Origin: Natrinema gelatinilyticum
GTDB lineage: Archaea; Halobacteriota; Halobacteria; Halobacteriales; Natrialbaceae
Direction of reading: 5' to 3'
DNA: 64,000 bases
Assembly: GCF_024266705.1 (NCBI RefSeq)
Contig: NZ_CP100756.1
Location: 1,116,001-1,180,000 of the forward strand
Shown here: positions 16,205-25,526 of the stretch, in pieces
How positions within the stretch are numbered: the stretch's first letter is position 1
How the letters are laid out: every line of letters begins with the position of its first letter
Notes under the pieces: generated by a model
The model's database searches: none
What the model was told of the DNA's origin: nothing
The model's input: only the letters and a program-made list of their open reading frames with translations
Position numbers and translations under genes: made by a program

Positions 16205-17964
16205 GTTCCGACGGCGACCCGACGGACGATTCAGCGACCGTCTCGGATTCGGACGCGATCAGCCCCTACACCCTCCAGCAGGATGCTGCCGGCGAGACAC
16301 GACACGCGTTCTGGGCAGATACGGTCGCTGACCGGATAGAAGAACGGAATCCCGAGGAACCGATCGTCGTCAAGGGCGGCATTTCGCCCTCGGGCGTCCC
16401 TCACCTGGGCAACGTCAACGAGATCATGCGCGGCTACTTCGTCGCCGAGGTGCTTCGAGACCGGGGATACGACGTCAGACAGGTTTTCACCGCTGACGAC
16501 CGCGATCCCTTGCGAAAGCTTCCCCGCACCCTCTGTGACCTCGATGGGAACCTCGTCGACCTCGGAGACGTCGACGCCGGCGCTCTCGGTCGGAACCTCG
16601 GCGCGCCCTACACCGACATCCCGGACCCGTTCGGCTGCTGTGACTCCTACGGCGACCACTTCTCGAACATCATCCAGGACAGCGCCGACGCCGTCGACGT
16701 CCCGATCGACCTCGTCTCCAACACCGAACTCTACGAGTCCGGCGAATTCGAGGACGTGACTCGATTCATCCTCGAGCACCGTGATCGCGCACGAGAGGTC
16801 CTCTCGCAGTACCAGGACAAAGTCGACGAAGACTACGTCCCGTTCAACCCGATCTGTGAGGAGTGCGGGAAGATCACCGAGACGGTGACCGGCGTCGACG
16901 TAGAAAGCGAGGCGCGAAGCGCCTCGGACAGTCGAACGGGGAGCGAAGCGAACCGCGAGACGAGCGAGGCACCGACCGTCGACTACAAGTGCACCGATCT
17001 GGATGCCGGCGACCGCACTATCGACGGCTGCGGCCACGAAGGAACCGCGACACTGCGCGAGGGAAAACTCCCCTGGCGCTTCGAGTGGCCCGCGCAGTGG
17101 CAGTTGCTCGACGTCGACTTCGAGCCCTTCGGAAAGGACCACGCCGAGGGCTCCTGGCCCAGCGGCCAGGACATCGCACGTACCGTCCTCGAAATCGAGC
17201 CGCCAGTGCCGATGGTCTACGAGTGGTTCACGCTCGAGGGCGAGCCGTTCTCCTCCTCGGAGGGGAACGTCATCCTCGTCTCGGACGTCCTCGAGTTGCT
17301 CGAGCCAAACGTCCTGCGGTATTTCTTCGCGAAGGACCCCTCGAAGGCGCGGGACTTCAGCATCGAGCGGCTCGACCAGCTGGTCGACGAGTTCGACCGA
17401 TTCGAGGCGATTTACTTCGGCGAGGTCGAGGCGAGCGAGGACGAAATCGCCTTCGCCGAGCGAGTCTATCCGTTCGTGGTCGAAGACCCTCGAGAAGAGC
17501 GGATTCGGCTTCCCTACACCTTCGCTGCGGTGCTCGGAATGACCGACGATCCCGACCTGCGCGAGGAGATCGCCCGTCGCGAGGGCCACATCCCCGACGA
17601 TGCCCCGGGATGGGCCGTCGAAGGGGCGCTCGACCGCGTCGAGCAGGCCCGCAACTGGGCCCGCCGGACCGAAAACGAGTTCGATTACGAACTCAAACGA
17701 ACCGAGATTCCGGCTCACGAATTCGACGCGAACACGGAAACCGCACTGGAAGAACTGGCCGATTTCATCGAGGAAGGCCACGAGCCTGACGAGATCCAGG
17801 GCGAGATATACGAGACAGCAAAGCGCCACGACGTCGGCGTCGGCGACTTCTTCGGAGCGGGGTACCGGCTGTTTTTCGACGACGAACAGGGGCCGAAGCT
17901 CGGCCCCTTCCTCGCCAAGGTCGATCGAGAGTTCGTCGTCGCGCGACTCCGACGGGAGCGATGA
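16201..17964 (+). CDS. lysS: Lysyl-tRNA synthetase, class I
   Basis: 587 residues. The HIGH-type motif lies in GISPSGVPHLGNVNE (about residues 61-75) and the KMSKS-type loop in FSSSEGNVI (about residue 350), with Glu instead of the second Lys. The knuckle cysteines are C219/C222 and C264/C277. Between these pairs is an Ala/Ser/Glu-rich insertion (residues about 234-262, EARSASDSRTGSEANRE) encoded by palindromic DNA, probably derived from a repeat. The C-terminal part is the helical anticodon domain. It charges tRNA-Lys; co-translated with pyrH. Confidence 0.95.
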   Translation: MSSDGDPTDDSATVSDSDAISPYTLQQDAAGETRHAFWADTVADRIEERNPEEPIVVKGGISPSGVPHLGNVNEIMRGYFVAEVLRDRGYDVRQVFTADDRDPLRKLPRTLCDLDGNLVDLGDVDAGALGRNLGAPYTDIPDPFGCCDSYGDHFSNIIQDSADAVDVPIDLVSNTELYESGEFEDVTRFILEHRDRAREVLSQYQDKVDEDYVPFNPICEECGKITETVTGVDVESEARSASDSRTGSEANRETSEAPTVDYKCTDLDAGDRTIDGCGHEGTATLREGKLPWRFEWPAQWQLLDVDFEPFGKDHAEGSWPSGQDIARTVLEIEPPVPMVYEWFTLEGEPFSSSEGNVILVSDVLELLEPNVLRYFFAKDPSKARDFSIERLDQLVDEFDRFEAIYFGEVEASEDEIAFAERVYPFVVEDPREERIRLPYTFAAVLGMTDDPDLREEIARREGHIPDDAPGWAVEGALDRVEQARNWARRTENEFDYELKRTEIPAHEFDANTETALEELADFIEEGHEPDEIQGEIYETAKRHDVGVGDFFGAGYRLFFDDEQGPKLGPFLAKVDREFVVARLRRER

Positions 17965-18029
17965 AACGCGTCGACGACCAGGGCGCGTAGACAAAAACCA
18001 TTTGAGACCGCCACCCTGAGATAGTACCG

Positions 18030-19871
18030 ATGGACTACGGCTCCCTCGCTGTCGTCTCGCCCCCCGAACTATACGGCTCGGAACTCCTCACGTGGGTGCT
18101 CCTCGGTCTCTTGGGCTACTGGGTCGCCGTCATCGCGCTTCAGAACAGCGGCCGGTTGCCAGACTACGTCGGCACCCAGGGACCGATCCTGACCTTCCAC
18201 ACGAAGCGCGGACGAGAATTGCTCGACAGGCTCGCTCGCCCGAAGCGGTTCTGGCGAGCGTGGTCGAATATCGGTGTCGGTATCGCCCTCGTCGTGATGG
18301 TGGGTATGTTCCTGTTTCTCTTACAGGCGGCCATGACGATGCTCTCCTCGCCGCAGCCGGCGAGCTCGGCGGTTCGGCAACCGCGCAACGTCCTCGTCAT
18401 CCCGGGAATCAACGATTTCCTCCCGCTTTCGGCGACACCTGGAATCGTCTTCGGGCTGCTCGTCGGGCTCGTCGTTCACGAGGGCGGTCACGGGTTGCTC
18501 TGTCGCGTCGAGGATATCGATATCGACTCGATGGGAATCGCGATGCTCGCTGTCCTCCCCATCGGGGCGTTCGTCGAGCCCGACCAAGAGAGCAGCAAGT
18601 CGGCGTCTCGAGGCGGTCAAACGCGGATGTTCGCCGCGGGCGTCACGAACAATTTCGCGGTCACGCTCCTCGTCTTCGCCCTGCTCTTCGGACCGATCGC
18701 TGGCTCGATCGCCGTCGCACCCGGGGCCGCCGTCGGCGGCGTCGCACCCGACTCCCCAGCCGCCGATGCCGGAATCGAACCGAACGATCGGATAACCGCG
18801 ATCAACGGGACAGCGGTCGCGGGGAACGACGACCTCGCGACGCGACTCGAGTCGACCGACGGCGAACAGGTGTCCGTCGAACTCAACGGCGAGCGGACGG
18901 TAACGGTCGATCGGGCGCTGCTCGTGACTGCAGCGATGGACGACGGGCCGACGCAGCTCTCGGCCGGCGACAAAATCCGTGCAGTCGACGGTCAGCGTAT
19001 CGCGACCGAGCGCGGCTTCTTCGCTGCTGTCGGCGACAGCGAACGTGTTACGCTGACGATCGAACCCACAGACGGCGACGAGCAGGTCGAACGTGAGGTC
19101 GCGATCGGCGCAGCGGTCTCGGTCGCCGACGGCGAACCGCTCGAGGGGGCGACCGGCCCGACCGACGAAACGTTCGTCATTACCCACTTCGACGGCGAGC
19201 GGATTCACGACTACGACGAACTCAGTTCGCGCCTCGAGGACAGCGAACCCGGTCAAGAGGTCACGGTGGCGGGTTACTTCGGCGACGACCGAGAGCAGTA
19301 CACGGTGACGCTCGACGCGCACCCGCAAGCCGACAGCGGATTTCTCGGTATCCGGGGGTATCAGGGTGCCTCCGGCGTCACGGTGAGCGACATCGGCGTG
19401 CAGCTCTATCCGGCAGCAGCGTACCTGTCGTTGCTCGGCGGAACCGGCGAAACACCGTTCGGACCGATCACTGACACGTTCCTCGGCCGGATCGGGGTTG
19501 CGCTGTTCCTGCCGATAGTCGGCGTCATTGGCATCTTGCCGTTCAATTTCGCCGGCTTCACGGGAGGAATTCAGAACTTCTACGAGGTACAGGGCCTCCT
19601 CGGCGCGCTCGGAGACAGACCCGTCTTCATCGTCGCGAACATGTTGTTCTGGACCGGCTGGATCAACGTCCAACTCGGCTTTTTCAACTGCATTCCGGCG
19701 TTCCCCCTCGACGGCGGACACATCCTCCGAACCAGTACCGAGGCTGTCATCTCACGGTTGCCGATTACTGCGACCCGCGGGATGGTCCGCGTGGTAACGA
19801 CGACCGTCGGAGTGACCATGCTCGTGAGCTTCTTCCTGATGCTGTTCGGACCACAACTCATCGGCGGATAA
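18030..19871 (+). CDS. Site-2 protease with PDZ domain(s), M50
   Basis: 613 residues. Two N-terminal spans (about 17-35 and 80-110) precede the zinc span GLVVHEGGHGLLCRVED (HEGGH at about residue 152). A PDZ-like domain pair follows (VGGVAPDSPAADAGIEPNDR, then a second repeat about residues 320-440). The third ligand is in PAFPLDGGHILR at about residue 567. It is a membrane-embedded protease for regulated intramembrane proteolysis; the PDZ part probably senses trimmed substrates. The second M50 in this window (other at 11176), of different architecture. Confidence 0.93.
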   Translation: MDYGSLAVVSPPELYGSELLTWVLLGLLGYWVAVIALQNSGRLPDYVGTQGPILTFHTKRGRELLDRLARPKRFWRAWSNIGVGIALVVMVGMFLFLLQAAMTMLSSPQPASSAVRQPRNVLVIPGINDFLPLSATPGIVFGLLVGLVVHEGGHGLLCRVEDIDIDSMGIAMLAVLPIGAFVEPDQESSKSASRGGQTRMFAAGVTNNFAVTLLVFALLFGPIAGSIAVAPGAAVGGVAPDSPAADAGIEPNDRITAINGTAVAGNDDLATRLESTDGEQVSVELNGERTVTVDRALLVTAAMDDGPTQLSAGDKIRAVDGQRIATERGFFAAVGDSERVTLTIEPTDGDEQVEREVAIGAAVSVADGEPLEGATGPTDETFVITHFDGERIHDYDELSSRLEDSEPGQEVTVAGYFGDDREQYTVTLDAHPQADSGFLGIRGYQGASGVTVSDIGVQLYPAAAYLSLLGGTGETPFGPITDTFLGRIGVALFLPIVGVIGILPFNFAGFTGGIQNFYEVQGLLGALGDRPVFIVANMLFWTGWINVQLGFFNCIPAFPLDGGHILRTSTEAVISRLPITATRGMVRVVTTTVGVTMLVSFFLMLFGPQLIGG

Positions 19872-19920
19872 CGTCGCAGTCGTATTTCTTGGCCGAAGAG
19901 TAAAGAGGGGGAGAGCGGAA

Positions 19921-20448
19921 CTATGCCCCGTCCGGATCGATTCCGTGGCGGTCGTAGAACTCCTCGGGCGTCTCCCTGAGGCGGTCGAATTCGGTGTCGA
20001 AATAGTGTTCGTGGTGACGGACGACCTGTTCGACGACCCACCGGCTGAACTCCTCGTCAAATCGCCACTCGCCTTCCATCTCGCAAATGTCGAAGCGGTC
20101 GTCCGTCGAGAAGGCTGCGTACACGTGGAAAAAGCCGAGGATAACGTCGCCGAAATCGCTCGCTTTCTCACAGCTGCTCTCACGACGCTTCTCGAGTTCC
20201 GTGTAGCCTTGTTGCGTGAGTTCGAAATATTTTCTGTCGGGTTCGTCCTCGCGTTCGATTCGTTCTGCCCACCCTTCCTCCTCGAATTTGTAGAGTATCG
20301 GATACACCGACCCGTAGGACGGCTCCCAGTGACCGCCGCTGATTTCACGGATTTCCTTGAGGATTTCGTAGCCGTACCGCGGTTTCTCCTCGAGGAGTTC
20401 GAGGACGAGATAGGCGATGAGTCCTTTCGGCGGCCCACTTTTCCGCAT
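19921..20448 (-). CDS. PadR family transcriptional regulator
   Basis: 175 residues. The winged helix is at the N-terminus: GLIAYLVLELLEEKPRYGYE, then GGHWEPSYGSVYPILYKFEE and DRKYFELTQQGYTELEKR (wing), all PadR hallmarks. The C-terminal half is helical with HHEHYF and should be the dimer/effector domain. No target is obvious; the genes on both sides are on the plus strand, and the regulator is convergent with the M50 gene. Confidence 0.92.
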   Translation of the reverse strand: MRKSGPPKGLIAYLVLELLEEKPRYGYEILKEIREISGGHWEPSYGSVYPILYKFEEEGWAERIEREDEPDRKYFELTQQGYTELEKRRESSCEKASDFGDVILGFFHVYAAFSTDDRFDICEMEGEWRFDEEFSRWVVEQVVRHHEHYFDTEFDRLRETPEEFYDRHGIDPDGA

Positions 20449-20605
20449 ATATCCCGTGGATAAAACGGGCGATGGTAAAGGGTTTCGGACACCGGCCGAA
20501 TCGGCAGGTTGACCGCCGCGCCTGCAGACGAATCGCAGGCGGTATCGCCGGGGGGCATCGAGTCGAAACCCGGCCCTTCTTAATCTCGCCTGCCCAACCC
20601 CCGCT

Positions 20606-22096
20606 ATGGAACGACGGCGACCGCCACAGACCGAAGAGGGCTGGTACGTTCTACACGACTTCCGGTCGATCGATTGGGACGCCTGGCGAGCGGCCCCGGA
20701 GCGGCAACGCTCGCAGGCGATCGACGAAGGAATCGATTACCTCGCGGCCTGTGAGGCCGTCGACGACGCCGACGAAGGGGAGTCCGCGACGTTCGCAGTC
20801 CTGGGCCACAAGGCGGACGTACTCGTCCTCCACTTACGGCCGACGCTTTCCGACATCGACACCCTTGAACGGCGCTTCGAACACACCGCACTCGCCGAGT
20901 TTACCGACCGTGCAGACTCCTATCTCTCCGTGACGGAGGTTTCGGGGTACATGTCCGAGGAGTATTTCGACGAGGACGCGGAGGTCGAAGACAGCGGCAT
21001 CGCACGGTACATCGAGTCGCGGCTCAAGCCTGACCTTCCGGACAGCGAATTTCTCTCCTTCTACCCGATGAGCAAGCGTCGCGGTCCCGACCACAACTGG
21101 TACGAACTGCCCTTCGACGAACGCGCTGAGTACCTCTCGAACCACGGCGAGATTGGTAAGGACTACGCCGGCCGTGTCACCCAGATCATCTCCGGCAGCG
21201 TCGGACTCGACGACTTCGAGTGGGGAATCACCTTGTTCGGCGACGATCCGACCGACGTGAAAGAACTCCTCTACGAAATGCGCTTCGATCCCTCGAGTTC
21301 GCGCTTCGCCGAATTCGGGCGGTTCCTCTCAGCCCGTCGGTTCCCGCCGGCCGACCTCGACGCGTTCCTCGCGGGCGAACGAATCCCGCGGGAAGACGAG
21401 GGGGGCCATCCCGGTGCAAGCGGTGAATCCGAAGGCCACCACCACCACCGCGACAGTGACGAGGAGTCTGGCGGTCACCACAGAGATGACGCCAGCGACG
21501 GCGAAGCGGACGTCCGCAGCGAACTCGAGGAACTGGGCGTCTACGCGGGTCAGCCCCACGGCGAGGACGTCCACGCCGTCGTGCTCTACTCCGCTGCCGA
21601 CGCCGACGAGCTGTTCGAGGAGGTCGACGGTCTACGCACGAATTTCGACCACTACGATACACACGTAAAGACCGCGGTGTACGAGCCACGAGACGGTGAA
21701 AGCGAAACCGCCATCGTCAGCCTCTGGGAAACCGAACGGGCCGCGAACACGGCCGCCGGGTTCCTCGCCGACCTCCCCGACATCGTCCGCCAGGCGGGTG
21801 ACGACGAGACGGATTCGTGGGGGACGATGGGAATGTTTTACACCGTTGAACCGGCTCACCGCGGCGACTTTCTCGGTACCTTCGAGGACGCGGGCAGCCT
21901 CCTCGCGGACATGGACGGCCACCGAAAGACGAACCTGCTGGAAAACCGTGAGGACGAAAACGACATGTTCATCGCCAGTCGCTGGGACTCCCGCGAGGAC
22001 GCCATGCAGTTCTTCCGAAGCGACGCCTTCTCGGAAACCGTCGAGTTCGGCCGCGACATCCTCGCGGACCGGCCGCGACACGTCTTCCTCGCGTAG
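20606..22096 (+). CDS. pitA: PitA-type protein: chlorite-dismutase-like haem domain fused to a monooxygenase-like domain
   Basis: 496 residues in two domains. Residues 1-265 are Cld/HemQ-like (EGWYVLHDFRSIDWDAW, FYPMSKRRGPDHNWYELPF, SGSVGLDDFEWGITLF). A His/Glu-rich linker follows at about 268-300 (GHHHHRDSDEESGGHHRDD). The C-terminal part (about 310-496) contains two ABM-type stretches ending TVEFGRDILADRPRH. This architecture is known from haloarchaeal PitA. A coproheme decarboxylase or haem-binding role in the cytosol is likely; the monooxygenase part has no assigned activity. Confidence 0.88.
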   Translation: MERRRPPQTEEGWYVLHDFRSIDWDAWRAAPERQRSQAIDEGIDYLAACEAVDDADEGESATFAVLGHKADVLVLHLRPTLSDIDTLERRFEHTALAEFTDRADSYLSVTEVSGYMSEEYFDEDAEVEDSGIARYIESRLKPDLPDSEFLSFYPMSKRRGPDHNWYELPFDERAEYLSNHGEIGKDYAGRVTQIISGSVGLDDFEWGITLFGDDPTDVKELLYEMRFDPSSSRFAEFGRFLSARRFPPADLDAFLAGERIPREDEGGHPGASGESEGHHHHRDSDEESGGHHRDDASDGEADVRSELEELGVYAGQPHGEDVHAVVLYSAADADELFEEVDGLRTNFDHYDTHVKTAVYEPRDGESETAIVSLWETERAANTAAGFLADLPDIVRQAGDDETDSWGTMGMFYTVEPAHRGDFLGTFEDAGSLLADMDGHRKTNLLENREDENDMFIASRWDSREDAMQFFRSDAFSETVEFGRDILADRPRHVFLA

Positions 22097-22279
22097 ACGG
22101 CCCGTTCTACCCTCTCGGCGCATACGCGCCTCAGTCCGTGAGAGGGCGTTGACGCTGACCCCCTGCAATCAGTCGCTGGCAATCTACTGATGACTCTCGA
22201 CGTTCACCATCCAACGTCGGAGGCTCCACCTCGAACTATGCCGCGCGCTCGAGGCTGCGTTTTCTCGCCAATCCGGGTC

Positions 22280-22468
22280 TTAGATACGTCCGGACGCTGA
22301 CGGCTCGTCGTAGAAAAAGTACGCGGCGATACCGGCCAGCCCGAACGCCAGCGTGACGAACGGCCACTTGCCGGCATCGCGATCGGTCGCGAAGGCGTGG
22401 ACGGTGACGAAGCTCGCGAGCCCGATGTGGGCGACGATCGTTGCGACGAGAAACGACTGGAACTCCAT
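22280..22468 (-). CDS. Small membrane protein, two spans
   Basis: ATG 22468 gives 62 residues: MEFQSFLVATIVAHIGLASF begins the first span, then a short charged loop (TDRDAGKWP) and a second span ending FFYDEPSASGRI. No homology recognised beyond small haloarchaeal membrane proteins. A 35-residue upstream extension looks non-native and was dropped. Confidence 0.65.
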   Translation of the reverse strand: MEFQSFLVATIVAHIGLASFVTVHAFATDRDAGKWPFVTLAFGLAGIAAYFFYDEPSASGRI

Positions 22469-22622
22469 GAGCAACGCATTGGACGCGGCAGCGAAAGCCG
22501 TTACGAAGCGATGCTCGTAGCCAGAGCGTGGACAGTCGGTGCCGTGGCCGGGAAGGCGGCTCACCGCACTCACCGTGAGTCGACTGACTCGGGTGTGGGC
22601 GAGCCCGTTACCGGAACAGTCG

Positions 22623-23006
22623 TTAGAAGTCGGTATCCGTGTCGTCTTCGACCTTGCGTTTCATCGAGTCGCGACGGGATTTGGCGTCGCGACCTGTCGC
22701 CTCGAGCAGAAAGTCGTTTTTCGCGTCGACGGCTTCGCCGGCGGCCTCGAGTTCGTCGGGGCCGAGTTCGGTCGGATCGCGTTCGTGGAATTCGACGGCA
22801 AGTTTGTCCTTCTTGCCAGAGTACTCGACGGCTCCGACGACGATTTTCTCGAAGACGGGGTTGTCAGGCTCCTCGATCAGGTAGAGGTCGCTGCCCTTGA
22901 ATTCCTGGGTCCCCGTGATGGAACCGAAGTAGTCCTCGACTGTCGCTTCCATGTCGGGAATCCGTTCCTCGAGATATTCACCGCGACGCATCTTGTACTC
23001 CTTCAT
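22623..23006 (-). CDS. Conserved haloarchaeal protein (DUF5611-type)
   Basis: I chose ATG 23006 (MKEYKMRRGEYLEERIPDME), giving 127 residues; a further ATG 36 bases upstream (MKRGKHSPVF) is possible. The protein has a mixed alpha/beta core (DYFGSITGTQEF, DLYLIEEPDNPVFEKIVVGA) and a charged helical tail. No catalytic motif is visible. Function unknown; conserved in size and N-terminus in haloarchaea. Confidence 0.8.
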   Translation of the reverse strand: MKEYKMRRGEYLEERIPDMEATVEDYFGSITGTQEFKGSDLYLIEEPDNPVFEKIVVGAVEYSGKKDKLAVEFHERDPTELGPDELEAAGEAVDAKNDFLLEATGRDAKSRRDSMKRKVEDDTDTDF

Positions 23007-23315
23007 GGATCGAAAAAACACGGGGGAGTGTTTACCTCTTTTCATAGCCAACGTTTCGGGTGACTGATTTGTTTTGAAGGCAGAATCGATCGGCATCGCG
23101 AGCATGCGGGCGATCGATCGACGGTCGGCAGGGCGGGAACGACCGCCGGAGTAGCGGCGAGGTCGGAGGGAGAGCGGTCCGAACGCAGAGCGAGAGTGGG
23201 TCACTGGCGTACCGAGCAGGGGAGTGACCGACTACCGGAACAGTGAGATGGGACAGTGAAAGCGGAAAGGGACGACCTGCGCTCGGACAGACTCGAGCGA
23301 GGCGCCGCGCTACTG

Positions 23316-24302
23316 TTACCGTTCGCTGAGATAGCCCTTCCGACACTCGGGACAAATGTCGCCTGCGCGCAGCGAGCCACGGTTGTCGCCGGCGACGAAG
23401 TCACATTGCGGGCAGTAGAATTCGGCCGGGACGTCGGCGTCGGACGTACTCGCGCTTTCGGTCGGTGTCGGTGCCGATTGGGCTCGTTCGATGCCGGTAT
23501 CCAGTCCGGTCGTGGGATCGGATTCGGTGGCTGTGTGGCTCTCGGCGATGGGCTCCGCCGTCACCGACCCGGCGTCGGTCACGGCCGCGGACGATCCGTC
23601 GACGGCGGAACCGACGTCGACGCCACCTGACGATGAGTCGTTTTCGAGGATGATGGCATCGTCTACGGGTTCGTCCGGGCCGAGGTCCCCGTATCCGGTA
23701 TCGGATTCGAGATCAGCCTCGTCCGTGTCTGGCCATTCGGCGGGTTCCGACTCCGCACCGATCGGCGGCCCGACATCGTCCGAATCGGGCCATTCGCCGT
23801 GATCGCGGTCCCGGTCGAGTTCGGGGCCATCCTCGAGGATTTCGCCGTCGTCGGTGACTGGGTCGCCGTTCTCGTCGGTCGGGAGGTCGATCTCGACGTC
23901 CGAATCCGCCGTTGCAGCGGTCGACGGTTCCGTTTCCGGAGCGTCCGCGTCGACGGCTCGAGTATCGCCGGCATCGACTGTCGCACCGCTCGGGACATTC
24001 GCATCGATGATTTCGACGTCCTCGTCGACGATTTCGGCGTCCGTGGTCTCGTCGTTCTCGGTCGTGTCTGTCTCGAGTGTCGATACGTCTGGATCGGGGT
24101 CGTGGGGGAGTGCGCCAGCGTCCGTCTTGGTCGTGAGGCTCGTCACTTCGGTGTTCTCGCTGAGGACGTGTTTCTCGCCACAGCGGGAACACTCCTCGTA
24201 CTCCTGGACGGTAACGACGACTTCACTGCCCCGTTCTTCGCGCTCGCTTTCGACGTCGGGTTCGCCGTAGTCGTGTCCGAGCAGCGAACATCGCAGGACC
24301 AT
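23316..24302 (-). CDS. Acidic protein with a zinc ribbon at each end (DUF7093-type)
   Basis: 328 residues. The N-terminus MVLRCSLLGHDYGEPD and EECSRCGEKHVL give one Cys cluster; the C-terminus FYCPQCDFVAGDNRGS plus CPECRKGYLSER gives a second, complete four-Cys ribbon. The ~220 residues between are Asp/Glu/Thr-rich, low-complexity and probably disordered. A TATA-like box on the minus strand (24327-24334) stands about 28 bases upstream, suggesting a leaderless mRNA. Possibly a nucleic-acid or protein-binding adaptor; unproven. Confidence 0.8.
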   Translation of the reverse strand: MVLRCSLLGHDYGEPDVESEREERGSEVVVTVQEYEECSRCGEKHVLSENTEVTSLTTKTDAGALPHDPDPDVSTLETDTTENDETTDAEIVDEDVEIIDANVPSGATVDAGDTRAVDADAPETEPSTAATADSDVEIDLPTDENGDPVTDDGEILEDGPELDRDRDHGEWPDSDDVGPPIGAESEPAEWPDTDEADLESDTGYGDLGPDEPVDDAIILENDSSSGGVDVGSAVDGSSAAVTDAGSVTAEPIAESHTATESDPTTGLDTGIERAQSAPTPTESASTSDADVPAEFYCPQCDFVAGDNRGSLRAGDICPECRKGYLSER

Positions 24303-24326
24303 GGTCCTACTGTACCGAGTCTGTCC

Positions 24327-24334
24327 ATAAAAAA
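24327..24334 (-). promoter_or_regulatory. TATA-like box of the two-zinc-ribbon gene
   Basis: TTTTTTAT on the minus strand lies 25-32 bases before the start at 24302, the spacing of a leaderless haloarchaeal promoter. Confidence 0.45.
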
Positions 24335-25190
24335 CGTACTGTCAGTTCTATCAATATTTACATCTGTCTGACACACCTATAAAATCAGACATATTTGTGA
24401 AATTCTATCTTTCTTTGTTCCCCACGTGGTCGCCGCCGATACCAACGCCACTCCCATCGTGAATATTCAAACGATAATTGATAGTATCGCGGGTAGTCCG
24501 ATGGACAGATGTGGAGTGAGTGCTCGACTCGTCACCATCGAACGTGGAACGGAAAAGCAGAGCACGCGGTCGTTCCCGAACGAGTCGGCAGGGGAACGCC
24601 CAACGTTCAGGAGTGTATACGAACCACGCTTTGAATATCGAGACGGAATCGGTCTCGAGGGAAGGTATGGATCCGTCTGCGAGAGAACCGAAGTCTCAAT
24701 AGCCCAGACGAGGCCGTCGAGGAGATAGCGAAGTAATACGATTACCGGTTTTCGGCGGGACCCGTTGGACGTCGGCGCTTCCTCCACAATGCGTGGTGCC
24801 AAAAGCGACCCATCTGGGCTGCCTTCGGACTGCGATCACCCGGTCTCGGCATGGCAGAGACGACTGAAGAGCTGAGCGACTTGTTCGAGCAGGGCGAGGT
24901 ATACGTCCTGCGTATGCACTCCCGCGTCGAACGGAGCGTGCAGGACCGCGAGAGCCGGAATCACCGAAAACTCGTGAGTAGAACGGATACAGAGCAGGTA
25001 AGAGGTCCGTGTCGATGGACATCCGTCTCTGGTGACAAAACGCACAATATATAATCAAACGGACTCTCGGCATCGACGCGTTTCACCGACTGTCACTCTG
25101 AGCGTTGTACCAGGTCACGGACGCCGATTGAGAGCGCATCGATTGTCGAACGACAAACGTCAAATCCCAGGTGGTCGAATGGGCATACGG
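24335..25190. other. Long non-coding or unassigned stretch
   Basis: About 850 bases without a gene I can support. One short plus-strand frame (24851-25054) starts MAETTEELSDLFEQGEVYVL, which is acidic and native-looking, but turns basic and low-quality afterwards; it may be a fragment. The first ~100 bases are AT-rich. Confidence 0.4.
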
Positions 25191-25487
25191 ATGAGAGCAA
25201 AGCGGGAGTACCGGAACCGAGAGGGGACGGAGGTGGCGGTACTCGACGCGCTGGTCGATCGCGCCGACGACGGGATGACCGTCTTCGAACTCCGGGCGGC
25301 CGTCGAGGTCGACATCGACGAACTCGAAGAGGCCCTGTCGACGCTCAAAGAAGACGACCTGATCGTCGTCGATCCCGGCAACGAGACGGTGATCAAACCC
25401 GACGAGCGGGTCGTGCCGGAGCAACCGAGCGACGAAAACGACGAGCAATCGATCGTGGACTGGATCCGCGAACGGCTACCTTTTTGA
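25191..25487 (+). CDS. Small HTH-like haloarchaeal protein (DUF6432-type)
   Basis: 98 residues from ATG 25191 (MRAKREYRNREGTEVAVLDA); ATG 25179 is an in-frame alternative. Residues 12-60 form a likely winged helix (VLDALVDRADDGMTVFELRA, then DELEEALSTLKEDDLIVV). The tail is acidic and ends in a helix SIVDWIRERLPF. Possibly DNA-binding. It is 39 bases upstream of the YgfZ-like gene and may be co-transcribed. Confidence 0.8.
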   Translation: MRAKREYRNREGTEVAVLDALVDRADDGMTVFELRAAVEVDIDELEEALSTLKEDDLIVVDPGNETVIKPDERVVPEQPSDENDEQSIVDWIRERLPF

Positions 25488-25526
25488 ATCGAAACGCCTG
25501 AGACCCTCAGGCCCAAGAGTGTATCC

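Noticed and set aside
16231..17994. 587-codon minus-strand open frame
   Set aside because: Mirror of lysS; high GC with the codon bias leaves the opposite frame open.
18321..19721. 466-codon minus-strand open frame
   Set aside because: Shadow of the PDZ-M50 protease gene.
21420..21530. CAC/GAC-rich stretch looking like a simple repeat
   Set aside because: It encodes the His/Asp linker of the PitA-type protein; no exact tandem DNA repeat.
24426..24728. 100-codon frame in the long gap
   Set aside because: No hydrophobic core or motif; composition unlike neighbours.
24851..25054. Small ORF starting MAETTEELSDLFEQGEVYVL
   Set aside because: First 20 residues are acidic and native-looking, but the rest is basic and without pattern; kept only as a note.
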